This document shows, piece by piece, positions 21,882 to 34,252 of a stretch of DNA of 60,000 bases (the stretch's first letter is position 1; each line of letters opens with the position of its first letter). Under the pieces are notes generated by a model, which was given only the letters and a program-made list of their open reading frames with translations, was not told the origin of the DNA and searched no databases. Origin of the DNA: Antedon mediterranea (taxonomy: Eukaryota > Echinodermata > Crinoidea > Comatulida > Antedonidae); NCBI RefSeq assembly GCF_964355755.1, contig NC_092674.1, positions 7,881,001 to 7,941,000 of the forward strand, in the 5' to 3' direction. The translations under genes were made by a program, and so were the position numbers.

Positions 21882-22936
21882 GTTTGGGTATGTTGCTTCG
21901 TCAATACCACAATAATAAAACTATACACAAAGATGTGCTATAACTAACTTTAATAACAACTCAAGTCAAACGAACAATATGGCGGTCTACGCACGTTGTT
22001 TCTCTTTCTCTCCAACTACATATGTCATACGTATGGGCGGCCTTAAGGGCCTCACACATCCCATGAGCATAAAAAGGCCTCGTAGAACCAGACGTGTTAG
22101 CCTATACTACACTAGTACGTCTACCATTTATTATAGTTCCATGGTACTATACTACGGATCACTACTATCTAGGCCTAGCTAGTGTGCTAGAGTTCCAGTA
22201 ATTTCGGTCGCGTTTTCGGCCTACTTATCAGGAGGGCATGTGAGAGGTGAGGTAGGTTAGCCCAGCTAGGCTAAACTAACCTGTAAGTAGTATTCTAGCA
22301 TGGGAACGAGTTGGCAGAGTGGTACGGGTTGACCCTTATCATTTTCTAGGGTGCTGGTCAACCCGTGCTTATGCCAACTCGTACCCAATTTGGCTAACCC
22401 GTACTCAAATAATTGGTCAAATCGTACCAACTTTGGCTAACCTGTACCCAAACTTTTAATAGAATTAAACATGGATACTGGTCAGCCCATGAAGAGTACG
22501 AGCCAGCCCTTGATGATTGCGAGAGTGAGCCAACATTTTGGGTACGAATATACCAAAATTTGGTTACGAGTTGGAATTGGTACGGGTTGACCTGTATTCC
22601 TTCTAGCTAATCTTACTAGGCCTCGAGTAGGTCTACGCTAAATTCCGGCTACAATAATGGTCTATTCTGTTTATAGCTTTATTGATACTGGGTTCAAATC
22701 TGGGTTGGGATGGCTTTTTCTCATTCAAAAACAGATTTCCTTATAATAATAAAATAATATCGGCCTATGAATTTAACTTAATATTGTATTGTTTACATAA
22801 TATTAGTAATTCCCATTGCATTTATTATTATTATTATATATTTTACGGTTACCCCTTAATTATAGTAAATATAGTATAACTTCCTTGTTATATTTTACAA
22901 TATTTTCTTCATAATTCAGCAATTTTTTTTTCACAG

Positions 22937-23161
22937 CACAAATTATCATACTGAATCATCACACACCAAGTCTCATGAAATCTCTACTGTATTTCTGCAA
23001 GCTAATGCAGCTACATGGTATTGCCTTGAGGCTAAATTACACTGTATACTGGCACTACCATCATTCCTAGCCCACACATAAGTACAGTCGTTTACTACTG
23101 ATTCCATCCTGTGGTCAAGGCTTTATTTTGCTCTTATGCTTATTTCCTCTAACATACAGAG
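22937..23161 (+). pseudogene. Exon-like segment, decayed copy in the left arm
   Basis: Follows a pyrimidine-rich tract and CACAG and ends at a donor-like GTACGT (23162). It matches the intact exon-like segment 32449-32704 of the other arm but has an insertion at its start and deletions that break both frames open there. Confidence 0.4.
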
Positions 23162-25509
23162 TACGTATGGCTTCTAATTTGCTTTTATACCGGTTAATTT
23201 AAAAACCATTTATGCCTATTGGTGCATAAAGATCAAATTTAGACTGTAAATACTGGAATAATCACCCAAAATTTATTTCACAGCTAGAAAAAAGCATACA
23301 GAGTTTTTTGTTTGTTTTATTCATAACTGTTGAATTGCATCCCAATACATGGTACCTATTGGTTTTATATCTATAAATATAAAGTACTCTCTTATAAATA
23401 GATGTATCTCTCCAAACTACTCCAACTACCTAATCTAATAATAATAATAGTACTGTACACTTTGTAGACAAGAAATATGTTGTATCCACCTAGAGGACTT
23501 ATGGTAGTACTGTACAGTCGATCGTCCTCTCACTGGCCTGGTCAACATAATCTACGCCTAGATTATTACAGTAATTAAAAAGTACATTATTACAGAGATT
23601 ATTTTTTTTGCAGAAATCAAAGTTATGTGTATAGAAAGCAGTACTCGTATTAAAAACTAAGCAGGTTGTACTGAACGCAAACTGGCAGGATATTTTGAAT
23701 ATTTTTTTTTCATTTTCCACGAACTGGAGACAAAGACATATTCCGACCCTTTTATTTAAATTTATTTGGATAGACCTCCATGAAAATTCATTAAAGGCTA
23801 TATGATTGTTTTATATTTTAATAATGTGATAGTAGAAAACCATTGTGCATAATGAGGACTATGAATCTAATATTTACTTGCATTCTAATCTTTTTAACAT
23901 TTTGTTTGTAATGCTGGTAATGAATTTACTATTGAAAAGGTCATGTTTCCACTTATCTCAAATGTTGGCACCCGGCCCACGTCTAACCTTGGTAGAACTG
24001 ACTGTGTTCTACATGAGTACATATAGTAGTGTTTCCACCATACTACTTCAACCTGGTAATTGAATAAATTTCATTGGGGTAACATTTAAACTAATTATCA
24101 CCGTTAACATAAAGTATCCTCCTGAAACATGTATTTGTACTGTACTTCATCTAATATCCATTACTTAATACTAATTTATGTGATTTATGTCTAACTTCAG
24201 GAATGATCTGAGGCTAGAAGAACGAATTTATGTACACATATAAAAAATAAACCAATGTTTTCCTAATAATTTAACCCCTAGGTTGATAACTAACAAAGAA
24301 ATTATTGAAATTATGTTCTCACAATATATAGGTGTACTGTATCTACATATGCATGCTGCTGTACTTGTTTTTAACCGCATAATGGCATTGAAAACAAGAA
24401 TGTTTTATAATTATTATAGGTTATTTCCAAATATTAAAGGTCTGAAACAGAAACTAAATGTTACCAAACTATGTTTTTGAAAATCTCTATGATATAATAT
24501 AATAATATGAACATAATATTAAATTATATTGATAATCATCATGTCCTTATAAATTCATTTATATTTCTTTTGTGTAATATAGTTCATATATTATGTATTA
24601 AATAAATTGGTAAGGCCCTATACTGTTTATATTTAAGGAAAGTTTATATACACTATTATTTTATGCCTACCAATATTAGTATTAATTTTTTATGTAACTA
24701 TTTTGTCTAATTGCATTGATTTTTTGTATAGGCCAATGGCATTAATGTTTTTCTCAAAGCAAATTAGCCTAATATCGTAATGTGGGGGTGTGGGAGTTAT
24801 CAATAAGTATAGCCCCTCAGATCGTAAAGAATCCAAATAAAGTGAATACGATTAAGTATAAAATTTTGCAACAGTTTAAAAAGTAATACAAAACAGTATC
24901 AACACTTCTTTGTCTTGAACTAAAACAATTCCAATATCAGTAACACTTCAACCATGGCAAGCTTCAACGACCTTGATCCGTTGATAACATTGAATACAAA
25001 TTAACAAACTTTTCGTATAGTAATCTACTCTAAATCTATGAAATCCTTTACAATCCATGTAAGTTCAAACTACAGTAAACATCTTCACACTCGAATTCTA
25101 TTTCCAACGTCGTATTATACCTCTTAAACATCAAATTATTAACTAACAAGTAATATAAACATCAATTATTACTCGGAAATGTCCATTCAACTCTATTCGT
25201 CGTGTTCATCTCCTCTCTCGTGCGTTCTCCTCCTCCGCACAAAATATCTCAAATCCATGGGGGGCGCCCTTCACCTCCCGTCAATTTTCCTGTTTGAAAA
25301 ACATTCGTCCCCGAATGTAAAATACAAATTAAAAAAAATGTTTCTCTGAAAACTTAACAAAAAAACAAATTTAAAAAATTTCAAATTACTTGTCATCTAT
25401 GTAAAGTAAACCTCATAAATTATCTGCAATATCAACATAACAACTATTAAAGATAATTCAAGCTAATCCCTAATACTCAAGTGATCTTCTAACAGAGTAG
25501 CATACAATT

Positions 25510-26523
25510 TTAATCATGAACCCCTACTGCCGATGTCGGCAAATGACATGGATTTCCATGTTTCCCTTTATTCAATCTACTTGATCGTGTCAACCCTTTA
25601 TCCCTATCTTCAATATTCTTAACTTGATTTTCTACCTCCTTGTTCTCTACAGAAGTAATATTGTCTATCTCTTCGTTTTCTACAGAAGGAGTAAACACTA
25701 ATTGTAACAAAGCATCACCCTCGTCATCTCCTTCTTCACTACCCTCACTATTCTCATCTGATACAAATATAGGAAGATGATCTTCCAAGGCATCTGATTC
25801 CTGACCACGTGGATCAAGGTGCAATTGACGTCGATTTACCCATTTGGAAATTCCACCCATTGCTGGTCTAACTTCATAAATATCCTGTTCTTCATTCATG
25901 TCTATAATCACATGAGTTACTTCTTGAAATTTATCTGATAACTTATGAAGTCCAGTAAACGCATTTCGTTTCAACAACACTCTATTCCCAACCTCCAATT
26001 TAAAGTCTGTAGTGCGACCATCATGTCGTGCGGCTTCTCGGTTTGCTGCCTCTTTTTGTTCATCTTCCGTCTTAAAAACAGCTGCCTTCCCTGTTTGTTT
26101 GTTGGTCATCCCTGTAGTTACCGCGTGTAAAGGTACCGCGATTCTTGGAATCAACGATGGATTAATCCTTCTATATGGAAATCTAATTAGTGGTCCTTCT
26201 GTAACTTTGATTTGGTGAGAATTCACAGCACATCTACTAACATCTAAGTTTCCTTTAGATAAAACGTCTTCATTCTTTTGTAGTAATTTCTGCAGTCCCG
26301 CCTCCTCTTGTTGTGAAAGGTCACCAAGTTCCACTCCTGTTGGCAATAAGTTGTCACTTTCCGCCGTCGACAACGCAGGCGTCGCACATTTGTTATGAAC
26401 ATCACCCTCATTCATGACTTTGCACGATGCTAATAACATTTTATCCTCATCTGACGCAAGTATGACTTTGTATTTCCGAATAGCTGTTACCACATCCTTA
26501 CTGCTCTGTATTGGCGAATTCAC
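25510..26523 (-). CDS. Deleted Pol remnant (RT start joined to integrase C-terminus)
   Basis: 337 open codons without an ATG of its own. It begins with the linker after the protease and reaches the first RT residues (FPYRRINPSLIPR). It then jumps to a late RT-type word (IAVPLHAV), and soon after to the integrase C-terminal part (LEVGNRVLLKRN ... LHKLSDKF) and an acidic tail. The catalytic RT (YxDD), RNase H and the D,D(35)E core are absent. The deletion has kept one reading frame across the joints, which is unusual for simple decay. Confidence 0.85.
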   Translation of the reverse strand: MNSPIQSSKDVVTAIRKYKVILASDEDKMLLASCKVMNEGDVHNKCATPALSTAESDNLLPTGVELGDLSQQEEAGLQKLLQKNEDVLSKGNLDVSRCAVNSHQIKVTEGPLIRFPYRRINPSLIPRIAVPLHAVTTGMTNKQTGKAAVFKTEDEQKEAANREAARHDGRTTDFKLEVGNRVLLKRNAFTGLHKLSDKFQEVTHVIIDMNEEQDIYEVRPAMGGISKWVNRRQLHLDPRGQESDALEDHLPIFVSDENSEGSEEGDDEGDALLQLVFTPSVENEEIDNITSVENKEVENQVKNIEDRDKGLTRSSRLNKGKHGNPCHLPTSAVGVHD

Positions 26524-26530
26524 TAAATGT

Positions 26531-27868
26531 CTAAGAATATTGCAGCCGATTACAAGAGGTGTTATTCTGTGTACAAGACTGATCTGCTACAACTAGGAAA
26601 CTTCCCGTCAAGTTCTGACCATTCACTTCAATCGGTACCTCGATGTAGCCTTCAATTGGAATTTCAATCCCGCCTACTCCAATAACATTTAGGAATATTC
26701 CAGATGCGGGCTGTAATTCACCAAGATTCTTTTTTAGTTTATCGTGATACAGTGACGATGGTATAATCGATGCTTCTGCACCCGTGTCAAAAATGCAACC
26801 CAGCATGATGCCTCCAATTTCCACATCACCAGAAGGATTTTTTGCGACCAGTCGATCTACCAACTCTGTATTTTCCATTGGTGTGGTTGACATCCGCTTT
26901 GTTCCCGGTCCTTTAGCTTCCTTCTCTTTAGGTTTCTCCGGACAGTTTCTACTGTAATGCCCTCTTCCTTTACAATTAAAACACAACGTTTCCTCTGTAC
27001 AGTCTGTCTTTGCATGTCCATTTTTGCCACAATTGTAACACTTTAACTCTTTAGCTCGTTCCATGTCAGCACTCTGAATATTTATCAAGCTCTGGACACT
27101 CTTCGTTAGCATCGCTACGTCATTTTTTAATGCAGCAATTTCTTCTTTTAGTGCTGGTTCTTCTACCCTTCTTGCCTCTACTGAATGTTCCATAGACACC
27201 TCACAAACTCTGGCCTGATGCCTTGGCTCTTCATCCTTAAAAAATTCTAACACTTCCTCCCGCATTTCCAAAAATGTCTTATCTTTACACTGCATTTCTA
27301 TTCTCCTTAGTTCTCTCCTAACCCAACCTTCTTTGGAACCATGAACAAATCTTTCCTTCAATGTATAATCCCTCAGCCTCTTCAAAGCATCCTTATCTTC
27401 TTCTACTGCAGCTGCCTTTACCATCTTTGTATATAATCTCATTAGAACACGGCTAAAATCTGCTAGCGACTCAACATCTTTTTGGTTCCGGTTGTGGAAT
27501 TCTCGAGTTAGAGAAGGTACTGTTTCTATTGGTCCGAACAAAGACTTTAACACTGTCACTATTTGGTCATAGTCTTCTCTCACGTTTCCTTCTCTGCAAA
27601 GAATCTCTTCTTTCGCTGAACCTGCTAGATGATCCAATAATGACTGCGCTTTTGCTTTTCCTGTCAGGTTATAGTGGTTGGCATAACTCTGAAAGTCATC
27701 TAACCATTCTTTTAGTGACAAATCTCCATCTGCTTTCGTAGACCCTCTATACTTGGCTATTTTCACTGGAGGTGGAGCTTGCTGAACTCTTAACCCTTGT
27801 AGGACATCAGTCAAAGCCTGCATCATCCCCTGCATGGATGCTTGATCTTCTGCTTGTTCTTCTGCCAT
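26531..27868 (-). CDS. Retrotransposon Gag-protease
   Basis: 445 codons from an ATG at 27868. The N-terminal 200 residues have the look of a gypsy-type capsid (LKEWLDDFQSYANHY; SLADFSRVL). Two zinc knuckles follow (CYNCGKNGHAKTDC and CFNCKGRGHYSRNC, about 278-310), then a retropepsin active site FDTGAEASIIP near 355-365. The frame ends just after the protease at about 26531. The next pol frame continues in another register, so there is a frameshift or a programmed shift at the protease end. Confidence 0.9.
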   Translation of the reverse strand: MAEEQAEDQASMQGMMQALTDVLQGLRVQQAPPPVKIAKYRGSTKADGDLSLKEWLDDFQSYANHYNLTGKAKAQSLLDHLAGSAKEEILCREGNVREDYDQIVTVLKSLFGPIETVPSLTREFHNRNQKDVESLADFSRVLMRLYTKMVKAAAVEEDKDALKRLRDYTLKERFVHGSKEGWVRRELRRIEMQCKDKTFLEMREEVLEFFKDEEPRHQARVCEVSMEHSVEARRVEEPALKEEIAALKNDVAMLTKSVQSLINIQSADMERAKELKCYNCGKNGHAKTDCTEETLCFNCKGRGHYSRNCPEKPKEKEAKGPGTKRMSTTPMENTELVDRLVAKNPSGDVEIGGIMLGCIFDTGAEASIIPSSLYHDKLKKNLGELQPASGIFLNVIGVGGIEIPIEGYIEVPIEVNGQNLTGSFLVVADQSCTQNNTSCNRLQYS

Positions 27869-29811
27869 AATTGCAGACTGAGCTCTTACAGTACAAATAC
27901 ATTCTTATTACACAATATTATATACTACTGAGCTTATCTCTAACATGTACCTTAATGCACCAAAATCTTAAAAAACATCTATCGGGTAATGTATACAATT
28001 TTTGTTTTTACCCTTATTCTACCATAAATATTACACTTATACCATCAATCAATCAAAATAATTCCAATCAATCAACAAATAAAAATGTTTCATAAATATA
28101 GTGCTTAAAAGTCAAAATAGTTCTAGCTTCAACAATACAGTATTATTAGTCCAAATCTTGATAGGTGGCGTCCTTCACAATCAAAATATCTGCACAAAAG
28201 TATATCCACACGTAACTTGATCTCTTATTCCAAATTAGAATTAATACTATAGTTCAATCATAACTAGGTGGCGCACTTCACAATCGCCAAACTGTCATTA
28301 AACAAAAACACTGCAACGGTAAAACACAACAATCCGTTTATATCACACGTACGCCACGTCGTAAAATCCTTCCTTTTATAAATGAATCGCTAAACCGCTT
28401 CCTAGTTTACTTTCGGAAATGTCAATAATCGTAATCGGGATCTAGGCCTATGCTAGAAGTTTACAAATGGTAATTGTACAGTACTTACAAACTGCTACAT
28501 CCCATCATCGTCGCCATTTGTCGTAATGTGGGGGTGTGGGAGTTATCAATAAGTATAGCACTTCAGATCGTAAAGAATCCAAATAAAGTGAATACGATTA
28601 AGTATAAAATTTTGCAACAGTTTAATAAGTAGTACAAAACAGTATCAACAATTCTTTGTCTTGAACTAAAACAATTCCAATATCAGTAACACTTCAACCA
28701 TGGCAAGCTTCAACGATCTTGATCCGTTGATAACATTGAATACAAATTAACAAACTTTTCGTATAGTAATCTACTCTAAATCTATGAAATCCTTTACAAT
28801 CCATGTAAGTTCAAACTACAGTAAACATCTTCACACTCGAATTCTATTTCCAACGTCGTATTATACCTCTTAAACATCAAATTATTAACTAACAAGTAAT
28901 AAAAACATCAATTATTACTCGGAAATGTCCATTCAACTCTATTCGTCGTGTTCATCTCCTCTCTCGTGCGTTCTCCTCCTCCGCACAAAATATCTCAAAT
29001 CCACGGGGGGCGCCCTTCACCTCCCGTCACTAATAATGCCATATTTAGACACATAATTCATTGATTTTTGATATTCTGTACTTGTGTATGCATTACTAAA
29101 ATAGTAGTTATTTTATTTCATTTATAATGTATGTATAAACATTTATTCAGTTTTTTTTTTACCTTTTTAAGTTTAAAAAATATTAAAATACCTATCAACC
29201 TTTCTGTTATTGTTACTATTATAATATTTTTTGCAGAAGATTGATTTCAATAAAAAAATTTAAAACATTTAATTTGACTTATACTGTACTATGTTAGTTC
29301 AGGAGATGAAGTGTGTGTTGGTAGAATCTGGTGTGTTTGAAGTTGGTGATGTGAGGTGTATTTTTGTGACTTTAAAACCTAAATTAGATGTTTTCTGAAG
29401 AAAAGAAGCGAATAGGCTTCCCAATAAAATAGTATGTAACAGTGTATATTAAAGTACATTGAATGAATTCGAGCGGAAAAATAACACACACAAAAAAACA
29501 TTCATTTCCTTGTCGAAAAGCGCCCTCTCTAGTTTTCTAATAATTTATTAATAATTATTATTAATTAATGAGTAATATAAACATTTTTTTAACATTTCAT
29601 GCTTGAAGCTGATTCTACTCCAAACAAAGTTTCATACCTCCAAATTTCATCAACGTATTCAAAGCACTTCAATAAATATCACATTGAACATTAAAAATTA
29701 GGGTTATGGATAGAATTTTGCTTAAAACATATACAAAAAACATCGATAACAAATATTTTTCGTATTCAAAAACATTTGATACTTGGTATAAATGTTCAAT
29801 ATAGGTTGCTC

Positions 29812-29997
29812 CATCCATATTGCAAAAAAAAAAATAACTATCGAGCCATTATTACTGATTTTTTAAATTTACGTTTTTACAAAATGTACACTTATGAAAG
29901 ACCATGCAATTCCAATGCATTTTTAAAACCTAATAACGATTTTGAAAAAAACAACCAACAAAAAACGTTCATGAATGAAATTTTGTTTCTGTGAATA
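29812..29997. other. Spacer at the centre of the giant palindrome
   Basis: The arms pair up to CAATATAGGTTGCTC at 29797-29811 and its complement at 29998-30012. The 186 bases between them are AT-rich and not self-complementary. An open frame of 72 codons covers the spacer and its edges but is lysine/asparagine rich and AT-driven, so I do not call it coding. Confidence 0.85.
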
Positions 29998-30870
29998 GAG
30001 CAACCTATATTGAACATATAAAAGAAGTTTCAAATGTTTTTAAATTCGAAAAGTATTTTTTATCGATGTTTTTTGTATATGTTTTTAAGCAAAATTCTAT
30101 CCATAACCCTAATTTTTAATGTTCAATGTGATATTTATTGAAGTGCTTTGAATACGTTGACGAAATTTGGAGGTATGACACCTTGTTAGGAGTAGAATCA
30201 GCTTCCAGCATTAAATGTTAAAAATAAGTTTATATTACTCATTAATTAATAATAATTATTAATAAATTAATAGAAAACTAGAGAAGGCGCTTTTCGACAA
30301 GGAAATGAATGATTTTTTATGTGTGTTATTTTTCCGCTCGAGTTTATTCAATGTAGTGTAATATACACTGTTACATACTATTTTATTGGGAAGTAGTTAT
30401 TTTTGTGTGAATCTTCTTGGAGTTGTTTGAAAGCCTATCCACTTAGGCCTACTTCTTTTCTTCAGAAAACATCTAATTTAGGTCTTAAAGTGACAAAAAT
30501 ACACCTCACATCACCAACCTCCAACACACCAGATTCTACCAACACACACTTCATCTCCTGAACTAACATAGTACAGTATAAGTCAAATTAATTGTTAAAA
30601 TTTTTTTTATTGAAATCAATCTGCCTCAAAAAATATTATAATAGTAACAATAACAGAAAGGTAGACAGGTATTTTAATAATTTTTAAACTTAAAAATGTA
30701 AAAAAAAACTGAATAAAAGTTTATACATAGGCCTAAATTATAAATGAAATAAAATAACTACTATTTTAGTAATGCATACACAAGTACAGAATATCAGAAA
30801 TCAATGAATTATGTTTCTAAATATGGCATTATTAGGCTAATTTGATTTGACAAAACATTAATGCCATTGG

Positions 30871-30871
<1 letters not shown>

Positions 30872-30945
<74 letters not shown>
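30872..30945. repeat. TA microsatellite
   Basis: About 37 TA units. The matching place in the left arm (about 24728-24733) has only a short TATA, so the run expanded in this arm. Confidence 0.97.
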
Positions 30946-30947
<2 letters not shown>

Positions 30948-32448
30948 CCTATAATATATAGGGCATTACCAATTTATTTAATACATAATATATGAACTAT
31001 ATTACACAAAAGAAATATAAATGAATTTATAAGGACATGATGATTATCAAAAATAGTCAATATAATTTAATATTATGTTCATATTATTATTTTATATCAA
31101 TCATAGAGATTTTCAAAAACATAGCTTGGTAACATTTAGTTTCTGTTTCAGACCTTTAATATTTGGAAATAACATAATAATTATAAAACATTCTTTTTTT
31201 AATGCCATTATGCGGTTAAAAACAAGTACAGCAGTATGCATATGAAGATACAGTACACATATATTGTGAGAACACAATTTCAATAATTTCTTTTAGGAAA
31301 ACATTGGTTTATTTTTTATATAAATTATATGTGCAGAAATTCGTTCTTCTAGCCTCAGATCATTCCTGAAGTTAGACATAAATCACCCAAATTAGTATTA
31401 AGTAATTAAATGAATAGTAGATGAAGTACAGTACAAATACATGTTTCAGGAGGATACTTTATGTTAAAGGTGATAATTTTACCCCGATGAAATGTATTCA
31501 ATTACCAGGTTGAAGTATGGTGGAAACACTACTATATGGCAAATTAAATGTACTCATATAGAACACAGTCAGTTCTACCAAGGTTACAGGTGTGTCACAA
31601 TTTGAGATAAGTGGACACATGACTTTTTCAATAGTAAATTCATTACCAGCATTATAAATAAAATTTTAAAAAGATGAGAATGTAAGTAAATATCAGATTC
31701 ATAGTCCTCATTATACACAATGATTTTCTACTATCACATATTAAAATATAAAATAATCATATAGCCTTTAATTAATTTACATGGAGGTTTATCCAAATAA
31801 ATTTAAATAAAAGGGTCGTAATATGTCTTCGTCTCCAGTTCGTGGAAATTGAAGTTAGGATTCCATCATTTCAACAACAAAAAATATTCAAAATTTTCCT
31901 GCCAGTTTGCGTTCAAAAGTACAACCTGCTTAGTTTTTAATACGAGTACTGCTTTCTATACACATAACTTTGATTTCTGAAAAAAAAATCCCTGTAATAA
32001 TGTACTTTAATTACTGTAATAATCTAGGCGTAGATTATGTTGACCAGACCAGTGAGAGGACGATCGACTGTACAGTACTAACATAAGTCCTCTAGGTGGA
32101 TACAACTTATTTCTTGTCTACAAAGTGTACAGTAGTATGCTAATAGTACTATTATTAGATTAGGTAGTTGGAGTAGTTTGGAGAGATACATCTATTTATA
32201 AGAGAGCACTTTATTATTATAGATATAATACCAATAGGTACCATGTATTGGGATGCAATTCAACAGTTATGAATAAAAAAAACTCTGTATGCTTTTTTCT
32301 GGCTGTGAAATATAAAATTGTTAAATGAAAAAGAAAATTTAGGGTGATCATCCCAGTATTTACAGTCTAAATTTGATCTTTATGCAACAATAGGCATAAA
32401 CGATTTTTTAATTAACAGGTATAAAAGCAAATTAAAAGCCTTACGTAC

Positions 32449-32704
32449 TCTGTATGTTGGAAGAAATAAGCATAAGTGCAAATAAATCCTTGACCACAGG
32501 ATGTAATTCACTATTTGGAATCAGTAGTACACGATACTGTGTTGGACCATAATGTGGTCCAGGTTGACGGGCCAGGAATGATGGTAGTGCCCAGTATACA
32601 GTGTAGTTTAGCCTCAAGGCAATACCATGTAGCTGGATTAGCTTGGAGAAATACACTAGAGATTTCATGAGATTTGGTGTGTGATGATTCAGTTTGATAA
32701 TTAG
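32449..32704 (-). other. Exon-like segment in the right palindrome arm
   Basis: On the minus strand a long pyrimidine tract and CACAG (acceptor) precede 32704, and a strong donor GTACGTAAGG follows 32449. The 256 bases between them are open in one frame to the donor (containing LMKSLVYFSKLIQLHG and GPTQYRVLLIP) and in a second frame for 70 codons (SSVFLQANPATWYCLEAKLH). Which frame, if either, is used cannot be settled by eye. I do not recognise the protein. It may be a host gene exon carried in the palindrome, or part of a lost transposase. Confidence 0.4.
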
Positions 32705-33181
32705 CTGTGAAAAAAAAGTGTTGAATTATGAAGAAAATATTGTAAAATATTACAAGGAAGTTATACTATAGTATAATTAAGGGGTAACTGTAAAGTATAT
32801 TATAATAATAAATGCAATGGGAATTACTATTACTACTTATTATTATGTATACAATACAATATTACAGTTAAATTCATAGGTCGATATTATTTTATTATTA
32901 TAAGGAAATCTATTTTAGAATGAGAAAAAATTGCCCCAACCTAGATTTGAACCCAGCTATCAATAGAGCTATAAAGCTATTGGTACGAGTTGACCAATTA
33001 TTTTGGTACGAGTTAGCCAAGTTTGGTACGGGTTGACATGGGTACGTTACGGGTTGACCAGCACCCTAGAATACGGATAAAGATCAACCCGTACCCCCAT
33101 GCCGACTCGTTCCCATCCCATGGTAGAATACTACTTACATGTTAGTTTAGCCTAGCTGGGCTAACCTACCTCACCTCTCAC

Positions 33182-34252
33182 GGGTGTCACGAAACCTAAG
33201 ACCACGAAAGCTCAGACCCCCTAAGACCTAAGATCACGAAAGCTAAGACCCAACACCTAAGATTACAAATACTAAGATATACTACAGCTTAAAAACAATA
33301 CTTGTTTACCCATACATAATTTTAAACACAGTAGGTTTCATTTATTACCATAAATATAATTTAATACTACCGCAAAACATAGATAAACTCACATTATTTT
33401 CGCCCGTTGAGTAAATGTATATTTTTTCTTTACAACAAACAAACTTGACGGGTTGTTTGTTGGTATATATTTACTCCATTGTGTTGGTTCAGAGGATGTT
33501 TTTCTTACGCACCTGCCTTTCTTGTATTTTGACTCCAAATTTGTTGCCTAACTTTATCCTGAACACCACACTTTAAAATTAGGACTTTCAGAAGGAGAAA
33601 CACATAATAACAAATAAATAAATCCTTTAAATTGATGATTTTACAGATGTGTTTCTTTGTATACTGTAATGTAACTCCTCGAGCTCCCCATGCTCAATGT
33701 TTTTGTTTCTATGGAGCGCCAAAAAAGCAACAATAATAGTACAAGTATAAAAACAGAAAGAAAACGAAACAAGAAAACTTATCATGATTTTTAAATTAAA
33801 ATTTATTTGCCAGTATTTATTTCTTCGTACTTGCATGATTATACTATTATCATTACAATTTTAATTTTACATTGTTCCATCCACACTGTAGATGGACTCC
33901 ACAGAGTTTTCAGCCCTCTATTTAATTTCTGCTCTTTCGACGTTCCATAGAAACAAAAACATTGAACATGGCCCATGGGGTAGGCCTACTGTACTGTAGG
34001 CTAGTCATTTTGTGTGCGAGAAAAACGTCTGTAAAATCATCAATTTAAAAATGTATATGTTACTTTTTTATGTGATTCTTTTTCATGAAAGTGCCAATTC
34101 TAAGGTGTGGTATTCAGAATAAATGTTAGGAGTTAAAATACAAGGCAGGTGCGAAAGATAAATATTTGTAATCTTAGGTGTTGGGTCTTAGCTTTCGTGA
34201 CCTTAGGTCTTAGGGGGTCTGAGCTTTCGTGGTCTGAGGTTTCGTGACACCC
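33182..34252. mobile_element. Foldback MITE with 10-bp target duplication (right-arm copy)
   Basis: Same family as 16533-17626, in inverted orientation relative to it. Ends GGGTGTCACGAAAC and CGTGACACCC; target duplication CACCTCTCAC at 33172-33181 and 34253-34262. It sits at a different point of the arm from the left copy, so the two are independent insertions made after the arms existed. Confidence 0.9.

Larger units (their letters stand above)
17663..22061 (-). mobile_element. Ty3/gypsy-type LTR retrotransposon
   Basis: Two 176-bp LTRs (17668-17843 and 21881-22056) starting TG and ending CA, with one base difference between them. Target duplication CATCC at 17663-17667 and 22057-22061. 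In minus-strand sense a primer-binding site starting TGGCGCTGCG directly follows the 5' LTR, and a purine tract AAGGGGAGG precedes the 3' LTR. The other palindrome arm (near 34440) keeps the unfilled site. The near-identical LTRs make it young, yet pol carries a frameshift. Confidence 0.97.
24769..29033 (-). mobile_element. Internally deleted LTR retrotransposon
   Basis: LTRs of 511 bases each (24773-25283 and 28519-29029), about nine differences by eye, running TG to CA (one terminal G is A in the left LTR). Target duplication CTAA (24769-24772, 29030-29033). The other arm keeps the empty site near 30840. In minus-strand sense a primer site with TGGCGACGATGATGG follows the 5' LTR by two bases, and a purine tract AAACAGGAAAAT precedes the 3' LTR. 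Gag and protease remain; most of RT, RNase H and the integrase core are gone, so it needs a helper. Confidence 0.95.
16045..29811. repeat. Giant palindrome, left arm (with nested insertions)
   Basis: Reverse complement of 29998-42396. Four separated blocks match in order: 16045-16265 with 42166-42396; 16266-17662 with about 34728-34440 and below; 22062-24772 with 34440-30840; 29030-29811 with 30845-29998. Removing the two LTR elements leaves about 5 kb, of which about 1.1 kb is this arm's own MITE. Arms look about 90 percent identical by eye. The outer ends share GTGCTATCTGTAAAACTATA. No transposase, polymerase or integrase frame is seen in the arm itself. It may be a very large foldback transposon or an inverted duplication of host DNA. 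Confidence 0.93.

Noticed and set aside
29776-29994. 72-codon frame in the palindrome spacer
   Set aside because: Lysine/asparagine-rich AT-driven translation that extends into the arm, with no supporting signal.
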